NCBI GenBank assembly: GCA_037903355.1
Contig: JBAJFE010000034.1
Span: 1-64,000 of the forward strand
From: Trichuris trichiura
Lineage: Eukaryota; Nematoda; Enoplea; Trichinellida; Trichuridae
Direction: 5' to 3'
Length of the DNA: 64,000 nucleotides
Shown here: in pieces, positions 23,311-34,223 of the stretch
Layout of the letters: each line of letters begins with the position of its first letter
Numbering within the stretch: the first letter of the stretch is position 1
Made by a program: the position numbers and the translations under genes
Notes under the pieces: model-generated
What the model saw: the letters and a program-made list of their open reading frames with translations, nothing else
The model's database searches: none
What the model was told of the DNA's origin: nothing

Positions 23311-24319
23311 TAAAAAGTTGAGTGCGTTGATATCTGTACATTTTCTTAGTAACGGCTCATCCATCCGTTGGTAGAGCAGTTGTTTTAGTTTAATTACAGA
23401 TAACAGCACAACGAAAAAACGGGAAAAGCCGTAGAAGACCATACAACCATGAAAATACAGCCCGTTACAAAACACCCAGTTTTCAAAGTCTTTTTCTTTT
23501 GCTTTAATTGATATGCCGTAGGCCCTGCTCTATTCCTTCGAAATATCTTTCTATGAAGTCCTTCTCTTTTGCTTCAGTTGGTATGCCGTAGACCCTTCTG
23601 GTTTGCTTCCGAATATATTCCATAAACTCTATCTCCTTCGTTTCAACAGGAATGCCGTAGACCTTTCTGGTTTCCTTCGGAATATATTCCTCAAAGCCTT
23701 TCTCTATTGCTTCAATTGATATGCCGTAAGCCTTTCTCTATTGCTTCGGAATATCTTCTATGAAGTCCTTCTCTTTTGCTTCAGTTGGTATGCTGTATAC
23801 CCTTCTAGTTTGCTTCCGAATATATTCCATAAACTCTTTCTCCTTCGTTTCAACAGGAATGCCGTAGACATTTCTGGTTTCCTTCGGAATATATTCCTCA
23901 AAGTCTTTCTCTTTTGCATCAATTGTTATGCCGTAGGCCCTGCTCCATTCCTTCGAAATATCTTTCTATGAAGTCCTTCTCTTTTGCCTCAGTTGGTATG
24001 CTGTAGACCCTTATGGTTTGCTTCCGAATATATTCCATAAACTCTTTCCCCTTCGTTTCAACAGGAATGCCGTAGGCATTTCTGGTTTCTTTCGGAATAT
24101 ATTCCAGAAAGTCTTTCTGTTTTGCTTCAGTTGGTATGCCGTAGACCCTTCTGGTTTGCTTCCGAATATATTCCATAAACTCTTTCTCCTTCGTTTCAAC
24201 GGGAATACCGTAGACCTTTCTGGATTCCTTCGGAATATTTTCTATGAACTGGTTCTCTTTTACTTCAGTTGGTATGCCGTAGAACCATCTGGTTTGCTTC
24301 AGAATATATTCCATAAACT

Positions 24320-24529
24320 CATATTGAAAAATGTCTTTATTACGGATTGTCTCCCGTTGTGAAATTAACAAAGAGATCTTAACTCTTCTTCCGGAGCTTT
24401 CGGGTTCTTTCGCGACCCGTCTTCAGCGGTGAGATTATGTGTAGTGCCCACATTTAATTTAATTTTCCGTAATAAAGACATTTTTCAATATGAAAACTCA
24501 CACTCCCGTACAAAAACATCATGTTTTCA
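24320..24529 (-). mobile_element. Short fold-back Penelope-derived element, 210 bp
   Basis: Perfect 12-bp target duplication ATTCCATAAACT (24,308-24,319 and 24,530-24,541). The uninterrupted site is seen in the paralogous array at about 12,275-12,295, so the insertion is later than the duplication. Inside: inverted repeats ATATTGAAAAATGTCTTTAT and complement (ending about 24,491), a minus-strand hammerhead-like core (CTGAAGA at 24,420-24,426), then 38 bp of Penelope ORF start (MKTHTPVQKHHVFN). Confidence 0.88.
24385..24432 (-). ncRNA. Hammerhead-like motif with altered cleavage triplet
   Basis: Minus strand CTGAAGACGGGTC, hairpin, CCCGAAAGCTCCGG, then AAGAAG where intact copies have a UUA triplet. 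Fold is kept but the cleavage site looks lost. Confidence 0.4.
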
Positions 24530-24624
24530 ATTCCATAAACTGTCTTTTTTGCTTTAATTGGCGTGCCATATACCCTTGTGGTTTGCTTCGGATTATATTC
24601 CATAAACTCTTTCTCCTTCGTCTC

Positions 24625-25998
24625 AATAGGTATGCCATAAACCCTTCTCGTTTGTTTCGGTGTCTATTCCGAAAACTTTCTCATCCGTTTTGGAATATAT
24701 TTTACATGTTCTTTCTTCTTTTTCTTTAATGGTACTCCAGTTACAAAGATTTTCCTGGGCATTATGACTTCTTCAAATGGACGGTCACTGACATTCAGCT
24801 CTCAGTTATCTTTCGGCGTTTTCCACTCCGGGTATTGACGCTACTGGAATATCGTAAAATCAAAAACCATCAGCATGCAAACTGAGTTTCCATAATCACT
24901 TTATTCTTGAAGACGGGATGTTTCGTAATGAGCCACACCACTCCATTCCATGTATCCTCATATCGTTTTTGGCTATGTAACATACGGTTCTTCCTGTTGC
25001 TTCGCCGGTTTGAATTTAAAGTAAATACCCTTTTAATCGTACAGGGGTAAGTAAGCAGACAGAGCTTTCGGAACTAACATCGTCCTGCCATCAGCGTGAA
25101 GGTAACGGCGTTGCAATCTGCTCGCAACGTGCTTACTATAGCAACATCGGCCAAGCAGGTTGAAACGCCCTTACCTTTACGCTAGCGACGAGACAATGTC
25201 AGTTCCGAAGGCTCCGTTTACTTACTTACTCGTGTACGATTAAAAGTGTGTTTACTTCACCGACGAAACAACAGAAAAGCCTGTCTAACGTGAAACTCTC
25301 TTATTGAAACCAACGAAGTTCAAGCTTCAAGAATCTTTTTTGACCAGCATAAAGAAAATATCATCATGTCTGGTACTGCGGTCTTACTTCGCCTGTGGAC
25401 GTCGAAGAAACCTTCTTCAGAAGAGATAGTCCCTTTCGACAAAACATTCTTGGAATATCAGGGCAACAGGAATGCGAATCACCAACATAGGTTCCCATAG
25501 TTGAGATATCATGCCGCGGCCTGTTTTCTCACACCCCTGCTTGAGGTAGAGGTAACGGTACCGGTGCAGTATTGTCCATGAGAGCAATAAAGAAAGGTTC
25601 AAACATTGGTTTTGACAATGAGCGCCTCCCCATCCCAACAATAAACGGCGCTTCTAAAGCCAACTATCTCATGCATGCTAATATTTTATCTTGTCTGTAC
25701 AAACACGGCATTCTTACTCTTTTTATCCAGCAAAGCGTATAAACCGATGTACCAACGAAGAGCCATGCTCAGCTGAGTATAAGTCGTTTTGGGAGAAAAC
25801 GTTTCCGCAAAGATATCGAAGTTTCCATTAAATATCTCTTCAAAGAGCGCATGCATAGGCTACTATTCCAGATGAAAACCAATTGGCTGACAAAACTCAG
25901 ACACGGCGTACGAGGTTGAAATTTCGGCGCCTATGATTACGACGACTCTGATGCGGCGGAATAGCACGCGTGCCATGTCTGTGACATTTTCGCCACTG
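24625..25998. repeat. Segmental duplication unit C, copy 2
   Basis: Matches 12,380-13,748 almost base for base and continues uninterrupted to GCATATATTATCTCG, giving the state before the hAT insertion in copy 1. Confidence 0.85.
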
Positions 25999-27639
25999 CA
26001 TATATTATCTCGACGTTTTCATCTTGCTCAATTCAGGCAAAAGAGTGCATAAGCAAAAATATCATTAACACGACGAACCGATAAAAGGTGTTGCATCGAC
26101 ACATCGAAGGGATGCTTTTCGAATAGAATAGGTACGCCTCGCCGGTAGAATCTTCCCGATGGGCACGAAAGCAATAAAAGAATATCGTCCGCTTTCTGCC
26201 GGCTTATGTTTACCACTGCTGAGAGATTCTAGCTTGGTCGCATGTTGTCATTTCCCGGAGAAGCCGTAGGAGTTGACGAGATTCACCGCCGCACGTTGGC
26301 TTGCTGCATATAATGATTGCCAATCGACGGGTTGCATTTATATCCACGTGGATCGTCATTCTCAATTGATGTGAAGTCTCTCATGACGATATAATCGCAT
26401 TGAATCTTCGCTGCATTATTTCAGCCTGATGCTCTGAAGCGTCGCTATATCCTTGCAGGAAATGTGATTCTACGTGAGCGAAGCAATCCTAAAGGCAGTC
26501 ATCGACCCTTTGACCTCCAACAAACGTTTTGTTCTTCACACCAAAACGACGAGTGACTTCATACAGTAAACGTGAACAATTAGAATGGTGTGCAGGATAT
26601 ATAGAGTAACTTGTTGAATGTTCATCAGATTCAAGTGGGTAAATTATTGCTCAGTGCCAGTTTTCACATTATATTTTTAGAGGGAACTAAAAGTTCGTGT
26701 TTCCATTTTATTACGTTTTTTTTCGAACCGAACTTGGTTTCACTATCGACTCGATGTTATTCCTGATTTTGTCACAGTTTTCTCAAGGTTTAGTCCAATG
26801 ATAGGAATGTTAAACATTCTAATTGCGTCCTAGGTGGTCAGCAGACGCTTACAGGAAGCGTGACGTTTTGTTGGTAACGTTTTGCGGGTTGAGTTTCGGT
26901 AGGGCGACGCCCTTGGAGGCAGCCGTTTCCACACTATTAAGTCACTCCATCAGCGCGGTTCAATGCCGTTGGTTTGCTTCTGTTGGTTGAGCAGTTTGAG
27001 TTTGCCACTGGTGGTGTTTTGTTTGGCAGCATTTCTTCCCGCTTGTTCATTTAGGGGCTTGCGGGTTTGTCCCCGTTATTTCATTTTCTTTGGACCGCCA
27101 CCGCTGATACTGTCAGCATGATCACCGGTGATTTTGCATTTGGCTTCATTGGCATTCAAGTACCCTTGTTCGTTGACGACCGCAAACTGATCTTCCTTAG
27201 TTAATCTCCTCTGGTTTGCTGTCGTTGGCTAGATGCGTTCGCTTAATATGCCTACTTCATCCCATTTTGTTTACTGTTTTTGGTTTTCCTCAGTCGATGC
27301 TGGTTCATTCCGTATGAGAATGAACTGATGAACCCGCGGGCGGCTAAAGAGGAGCTATGAACGAAAGTAGCCAAGCAGCTTCAGGGCACCGCCGAGTGGC
27401 AAACTGAAGCTTTTGAATCAATGGAGGTAAGCCAGCGGCATTTCCAATGGAGAAATCTGTTGATCTGGAATCGGCTGGTTTCAAGAGCTTCCGTTCCATT
27501 GGCACACAGCCGGCAAAACGTCGCCGACAAAATTTTGCCGGCTAAAAATGGTAGCGTACCCGGTTGTAAACTCACACAGGCTGGAAGTGCTCAACAGGAA
27601 CAATTGGCTTGTCGAGGTTGACCCAATGTTAGTTTAGAC
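25999..27639. other. Intergenic, nothing recognised
   Basis: No gene or clear repeat. Short frames on both strands lack splice support. Confidence 0.4.
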
Positions 27640-28122
27640 CAGCCATTCTCAACGGGGGGCCTGGGGCCCCCAAGGGGGGCTGAGAGGGTGTCAGGGGGGG
27701 CCGAAATCGAAAATTTTTCAGAGGGGGGGGGCAGGAGGCCGTCAAGGGGGGCTGAGAAGCCTTATTGGAACAAGCGTACTTAGGTAGATCAGAAGGATAA
27801 AAATTTATGCCAATCCTCTATAGAGGATTGGTTAACCCTTAGCAGCATCCCTTTATAGAGGATTGGCATAGATTCTCACTCGACTCGACGAAGTTGTTTC
27901 ATTGTTAGTTTCGAAGAACCCCAAGTGCTCTTTTCAAATGATTTGACGACTATATATTCGCATTGTGTCATTGCATTAACTTGATCGTAGGAGGTTGCCG
28001 TTGAAAGCTGATTGGCACCTATACAAAAACGCAAAAATTAATCGACCGATAGGAAAAGGGGGCCTGGCACCTGAGGATACCTTCCAAGGGGAGCCTAGCG
28101 CAGAAAAGGTTGAGAATGGCTG
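27640..28122 (+). mobile_element. hAT MITE, copy 1 (483 bp)
   Basis: Terminal inverted repeats CAGCCATTCTCAAC at both ends and a perfect 8-bp target duplication GTTTAGAC (27,632-27,639; 28,123-28,130). G-rich left subterminal region, a nested hairpin (CCAATCCTCTATAGAGGATTGG-type near 27,811-27,870) and no ORF. Non-autonomous hAT signature. Confidence 0.92.
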
Positions 28123-28130
28123 GTTTAGAC

Positions 28131-29377
28131 CACGTAGACTGTTTCGGTGCTGCTTTAAACCTTCCGTTTGGACTGCAATTTACATCGGTTGTATGTGAGG
28201 CTATGAAGATGTCCTATAACAGCAGCAATGCAATTCTTCGTCGAATTCGTGCGGTGGGTAGTTAGTATAGGCAGCACTACTTGAAGTGATGGGATGATTC
28301 GGCGAAGGGGTAAATGTTCCCGATGGAAATCTACTGGTAGATGAACGTGCTTCGAAAATGTAGGTATAACGGCGGCAAACTGAGACACCCATAACTTAGG
28401 TTCAACGAATGGCGACTATGAATAAACAGTTTCGAAATTTGCGCGGAAGTGAATGGCTGGAAAGTTCAAATGCTGGCGCTCATGATAGACGATACGGTTT
28501 TAGTGATATACGGCAGCTTTGGAGCAGAGAAGTGGGCCCGCTGTGCCAACGTGAAATGCAGTTTTACAGTGCGCGCTCGTGTAGCTATCGAAACATGCAC
28601 AATTTACCTTGGTACAATCGTTCGACCATTTCCTGTTGACATACGTCTTCTATAAGAGCATATGTTCTCGAATGCACGCTTTGATGCTTGTGATGGTATT
28701 AATACTATTGATACACGGGTTCCGAACCGATATACGAGAAAAATGTGCAACATATCGATGACTTCACTCGTCAGCTTCATTTCTTGCGGTTGTTGCTTTA
28801 AGTTACACAAGAATTCAAGTGAGCTTCCGTATGCCTGAGTAGTTTCACGCCCAGAAACAGAGGATCAACGGAAAGTAGCACATCTGTACGTTTCCTTCAG
28901 CTCCGGACAGTGCCTCGTTCTCACTATCATTCCAGGCATATCACTGTGCAGCGCACGAAGAAGAATTATGCGGTGGCAGTAACCTTGTTTATGGTATAGG
29001 CTGGGAGAAGGACTGAGGAATAGCAGAGTTTGCAAAAGGGCAGCATAATCAAAGCCTCGCAGTAGCGACTTACTGCAAAGGAAGTCTGGAAATCTGCAGT
29101 ACTCATCAGCGCGAGTAAAAGCAGCCATCAGTGTCGCCTTCTGGCCGTTGCGCTGCGCGACACGGCGGCATGAAAAGGGCACAAAGCTGTTTATTCGTAG
29201 ATTTCCGTTCCAGGGCCTGTTGCGGGAATTCAAGGCATTTAAACTGCCAACTCCTTTTCCCATTTAAAATATCGTTTATAGGGCCAATTTTATTTCGTTG
29301 AAAACGAATCGTGGGTTGCCTAGAACGCTTCGACTTTCCTGTGATGTTAATGCAAATAAAATTTTTATTTTGGAGCG
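28131..29377. other. Intergenic between the two MITEs
   Basis: No recognisable gene. Overlapping short frames at 28,409-28,655 and a 132-codon minus frame at 28,865-29,263 have no domain and no splice support. Confidence 0.4.
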
Positions 29378-29385
29378 GCTCAGTC

Positions 29386-29869
29386 AGCCATTCTCAACCT
29401 TTTCTGCGCTAGGCCCCCTTGGAAGGTGTCCTCAGGTGCCAGGCCCCCCTTTTCCTATTGGTCGATTAATTTTTGCGTTTTTTGTATAGGAGCAAATCAG
29501 CTTTCAACGGCAACCTACTAGGATCAAGTTAATGCAATGATACAATGCGAATATATAGTCGTCAAATCATTTGAAAAAAGCACTTGGGGTTCTTCGAAAC
29601 TAACAATGAAACAACTTCGTCGAGTCGAGTGAGAATTTATGCCAATCCTCTATAAAGGGATGCTGCTAAGGGTTAACCAGTCCTCTATAGAGGACTGGCA
29701 TAAATTTTCACCCTTCCGATCTACCTAACCACGCTTGTTCCAATAAGGCTTTTCAGCCCCCCTTGACGGCCTCCTTCCCCCCCCCCTCTGAAAAATTTTC
29801 GATTTCGGCCCCCCCTGACACCCTCTCGGCCCCCCTTGGGGGCCCCAGGCCCTCCGTTGAGAATGGCTG
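29386..29869 (-). mobile_element. hAT MITE, copy 2, inverted (484 bp)
   Basis: Reverse-complement copy of 27,640-28,122 with the same termini and its own 8-bp duplication GGCTCAGT (29,378-29,385; 29,870-29,877). Different target sites prove independent transposition. Confidence 0.92.
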
Positions 29870-29877
29870 GGCTCAGT

Positions 29878-31100
29878 TACTGTATATGAAAAGATGAAAT
29901 TATTCGTAGTTGTTAAAAGAAACTACGCATCGGAGGTCTGAAAATACCTTTCAAAGTGAACTGAGATAAATGTCGTGAAAGACTACTGGTCGGGAAACGT
30001 TCGGTGCGTGTATACACGAGATTAAATGTTTTATCAAGTGCTCCCCTCTGAGCAAAGTACAAACTTCAGAAGTGACCCTGGACATTGCGATCGTCTGTTA
30101 TTAAAAAGGCGCGGGCAACCCCTTGTCACTCGCCAGCAGACGTGCTCATGGAAGGTTACCTTCATAGGTTCTTATAAACTTTGTGTTTGTTTGCGGAAAG
30201 GGAAGAGAGCAGGGAAGATTATCTGGCAGTCGTGATCTGCCCGTTCAGTATATCACTGCACTGATTCTCTGGCAATTCGCCGTTTATCCTGTTCTTCAGC
30301 CGTGGAGCATAAAATCGACCTCCTGTTTTTGTTCGGAAAAAACAAAGTGAATATGTCCTCAATCGATGCAAATCATGTCGACAAAGGTTTGGAGCAAAAG
30401 TGTCGAAGAAGCACAGTTACCTCATGTAATTCCTTATTTGGTTAATATGGCCATGCTTAGCTCGTGAAGACTTGTCGGAATGCCTTCGTCTACTGGCACA
30501 TGAACCTTCTCTGGGCTTCTGTCGTGTACAGAAACATGCTCGGAAATCTGCTGTTAGTCTGGGCAGGAGTAAGATGCATTGAGCACCTGTAGCCATCGAA
30601 TTCGTTCGTCGATTGAGCGAAAGAGATATTGCCAAGTAAACATTGGACTCTATAGCGATTAACTTCATGTAAAGAAGGAACTCTGAAGTTGCGAAGTTTA
30701 TCTGCTTGACTTTTACGAAACAAAATGTATCCATTTCCTTTTTAAGCGCCAAACTGACATCGTTCTTTTAATAATCGACAACGCAGTCTATAGCATTCAC
30801 ATCATCGTCAGGTTGGCTTATGCCATTTTCAGGGAAATTGATGCTTCCGTTTCAACATTAAGCACTTTTAGAAGACCGTTTAAAGATATGTGAACATCCG
30901 TTGATTTGAAGTTACAGACAGAGGATCTAATGTCAAGCAATAGCAGTATGTTAACTTGTGAGGGTGTACAGATCGTTCGTTGCACTTTCAAATGCTTATC
31001 CTTGTTTTTTCTTGGCATTTTCGCGCGGTGACGTACGTATGCTTTCGTTGTAAAATATTGATACAATCTTGAAAGTCGATGTTCATATAATTTAACTTTA
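29878..31100. other. Upstream region of the TAK1 gene
   Basis: The 5' exon or exons of TAK1 should lie here, but I could not pick an initiator ATG. No other gene recognised. Confidence 0.4.
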
Positions 31101-31103
31101 GAG

Positions 31104-33774
31104 TTCCTGATGGCTATGGGCAGCGGCGCGAAAATCGAAAGTCCAGCTCACTTACTCCTCTGCAAAGCTTTGATGAGCGTGAAACTATGCTCAGCGAATT
31201 ACTAGCCAGTGTTGGTACGTTGATGAAGTTTCTTTTCGGAGACAAATCAGGGATAAATGGAAAGTTTCCCATTGTAAAGCAAGTTTAGGAAGTGTTGGAA
31301 ACTCTACTGCTATTATAGTCAGCGCAAACTGCTTCTGGTTCTGGCAAATGCACTCTAGAAAAAATTGCAGTATATCTGAGGGAGGGAAAATTCGCCAGGG
31401 TCAAGTTAATCTGCAACGTTCGCAACCTGTATATTCTTTACCTTCCTGTAGAGTTCATGTCGCCTGGTATTTTGGTTGCAAAATGAGGGTCTCGGGGCAG
31501 CATGAGTTGTGAAGTTATTAACCAAAAGGAACTCGTGTTAATTTCGGTGAAATGTCGTAAGAATATACGCTGAAGGTTATTTTCATGTCCATTTTGTAGA
31601 GAGTAGGTCGGGGCGGATACGGCACAGTTTATCGGGCCCGTTGGCGTGGCATCGATGTCGCCGTGAAGTATTTCCAAACCTATGAAGAGAAAAAGTCATT
31701 AAAAGCCGAGGTAACGTATATGCAACTGATATTTTTGTGCCATTTCGCTTCTTTTCATCCTGCAAACTTAATCCGTTATTATCCTGCGTAGCTTACGCAT
31801 TTGCTTGCTCAATTTGAAGATAATTTTAATCTTCTTATCCTCTAAGCTTCAGTGTTGTGTAGTGTTTCTTTGATTAAATTATTTTTGAATATTTAAATAT
31901 CATGTTTCTCATGTCTTCTTATGGCTACTAAAGTTGTACATTGCAAACTGAAATAGAATGTATAGTTGCGATATTACTAGTAAGGTTGCGGATCTGCTTA
32001 CGATGTACGGCTCCCGGATAAGCACGGGTTACTCTTCTCAAGTTTCGTGAAGTCTTAACTTGAGTTAGCAGCCTTTGAGTTATGTTTTCTTTGTGACCGT
32101 ATGTTTGTCTTAACCACGCGTTTGTTGTCATTATTGTGCATCTGCACTTTCTTGGCGAATGTTTAAAGCTGATATTGCAGATCGACCAACTTTCCCGAGT
32201 CAGCCACGAGAATATTGTACGTTTGCATGGGATCTGTGTGGATGAACGGGGACCGACATGTTTGGTAACCGAATATGCCGAGTGTGGGTGCCTTTACTAT
32301 CGTACGTCTCGAAATTCTTTTTCCCATAAATGCAACACAAAATAACTGTATTTAGTCTTGCATTTCTGTCCAGCAGTTGAATATACGAAAACTCACGCAT
32401 TGCACTGGGCATTGCAATGCGCAAAGGGCGTTTCTTACCTCCACGCTATGGAACCGAAGCCCATTGTCCATCGAGATCTCAAAACTCCAAAGTGCCTGTT
32501 TTCTATTTTTTGAAATATGCCAATTAATTAGATATTCCTCCTAGCTTGCTGTTATGCCGGCATGGAACTTTGCTAAAGATCTGTGACTTTGGAACAGCGT
32601 GCGACTTGCAGAGCATAATGACAAACAATAAAGGAAGTGCAGCATGGATGGCTCCCGAAGTTTTTGAAGGTTGGTTGTCCAAGTATGACAAATGTAACGC
32701 ATTGTGCGATGGTGGGAATAGCTTAGGTTCGAAGTATGACGAAAAGTGTGACGTATACAGTTGGGGTATTATATTATGGGAGTTGCTGGCTCGACGTATA
32801 CCGTTTGAAGAGATGGCCAAATCTGCTTATCAAATCATGTGGGCTGTTCACAACAAAGAAAGACCTCCGGATATTGATGATTGCCCAATAGAGCTTAGTA
32901 AACTGATGAAACGGTTCGTCGCCCACGATTACTTTTCTAGGCAAATTTTTCAAATATGCTTTTAGGTGTTGGGACGCGAACCCGCTTGTACGTCCCGCGA
33001 TGTTCGATGTAGTAGACGTTGTTTTGTCTTTTGTAAAAGTACGGCGAGAAGTTCTTCACAAAAATAGCAATGAGCTTTGAATGCTGAAAGCTTTCAGACC
33101 TCGTCGGCTACAGCATTCCCTGAACCGCTTAATTTCGACAAACCTCCGTCTATCATCGACGAACCAGTATCGTATGCCAACTTTATAACAGGCGCGTCTG
33201 TTGATCCAATTCAGGAAGCTCCAGCCTTGATTGCTGGCATGAACTACCCGATTGAAGAAGGTAGATGATTCGAACTACTCCCAGTTTAATCCAATGATTG
33301 CAGATAGAACAGTCGAGATGTTTCCAACGTTGGAGAGGCATTTGCAGGTTAATGCCTTATATGGGTATGCGAGGCCTTTGTATTACAAGACTTTTTTCAG
33401 CCCGTCCTGCCTATTCCTGGTCATGACGAATCGGTGGCCCTTTACGAAGGTCACGTGGCTCTTTGTCAACGTCTGATTGGGCTAAGAAAGCAGCTAGAAA
33501 CAATTTTGGAGCAGAGGTACTCTTTTAGACTTTTGTGCCGGACTTTTACCTTCCATTCAGGGATATTACGTTGTCCCATTTTTCGCTTCAATCGGAGGAT
33601 ACTATAAGCGAAGAAAATATATATAGCCGTATTTGGCAACTGTCCGAGGAGAAGGTACCATTCGACCTAATTTTTGCCCCTACGTCACTTTTCTATTTAC
33701 AGAGGTCGCTAATTGCCCTTAAGGAAAGTTTACTTCAACAGATCGCCCAATTTCGTAGTTCGCCCGAATCATAA
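31104..33774 (+). CDS. MAP3K7: TAK1 / MAP3K7 protein kinase (5' end incomplete)
   Basis: Exons: 31104-31210 (tentative), 31600-31710, 32181-32301, 32374-32491, 32545-32669, 32727-32913, 32966-33038, 33098-33260, 33304-33347, 33401-33516, 33561-33654, 33703-33774 (TAA). All joins are in phase. Kinase landmarks in order: glycine loop [15 protein letters not shown] lysine, [17 protein letters not shown], activation segment [18 protein letters not shown] (nearly identical to vertebrate TAK1), [20 protein letters not shown], and [11 protein letters not shown]. The C-terminus, [21 protein letters not shown] followed by coiled-coil-like sequence, matches the TAB2/3-binding tail of TAK1, which separates it from other MAP3Ks. 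TAK1 activates JNK/p38 and NF-kB-type pathways and, in worms (MOM-4), acts in Wnt/Nemo signalling. The exon at 31104 is weaker; its donor is GTTGGT, and the start codon is not identified. Confidence 0.9.
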
Positions 33775-33853
33775 TTTAAATGAGCTTGTTGATCTGTGGT
33801 GGATTCATTTTCTAGAGAGGTTTGCAAATCAACTAAACGCTGTTAGCTATTAT

Positions 33854-33859
33854 AATAAA
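33854..33859 (+). promoter_or_regulatory. Poly(A) signal AATAAA for TAK1
   Basis: AATAAA 80 nt after the TAK1 stop. The remaining bases to 34,223 separate two convergent genes and show nothing else. Confidence 0.55.
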
Positions 33860-34223
33860 ATTTGAGAAGGAATTGATAGTCTGATTCGTTTGACACACTT
33901 CATCCATGCAGTCATTCAATAATATTGTGGGCATGGCCATTTTTTCAGCATATGACGGTGCCACGCAGAGTAATTCTTAACACCCACTGCGATACTCGTT
34001 TTGCGTTAGTGGTCTTGAAAAAGGCAGCGGATTTAAGTAATTGATTAGCAAGGCATAGACGATAATTGCTTTACTCTTACCCGGTACAGTCCAAGGTATA
34101 GAAACTGTGTTGATTATACCGTTAGTCAAAGTGGATTTGCTGTCAAAAAGTCATCTGAATAACAAGGTTGACAACTCCTTGTGTAAATATTTGTATATAA
34201 GCGTTACGAACGCAAGCAGTAGG

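Larger units (their letters stand above)
19017..23484. mobile_element. Head-to-head inverted Penelope-like element
   Basis: Two copies of one element in opposite orientation. The left copy (minus, about 19,017-21,835) has almost the entire ORF; the right copy (plus, about 21,837-23,484) begins in mid reverse transcriptase at the TATGACGTCAAAGAC motif, which lies at the junction and also inside the left copy. Outer ends match (AACTGGGTGTTTTGTAACGG on the left, its complement on the right). Both arms carry a terminal hammerhead-like motif. The arrangement fits fold-back or template-switch reverse transcription, or two nested insertions. No clear target duplication. Confidence 0.85.
23490..24730 (-). 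repeat. 69-bp tandem array, copy 2, with two alternating unit types
   Basis: On the minus strand 24,371-23,919 is open for 150 codons. Units alternate between type A (IPKETRNAYGIPVETKGKEF-like) and type B (IRKQTRRVYGIPTEAKEKDF-like), so the true period is 138 bp / 46 residues. The array is interrupted by a 210-bp Penelope-derived insertion at 24,320-24,529. No family recognised. Confidence 0.8.

Noticed and set aside
27325..27331. CTGATGA followed by a GC-rich stretch, as a possible hammerhead
   Set aside because: No GAAA at the right distance and no Penelope terminus around it; chance occurrence.
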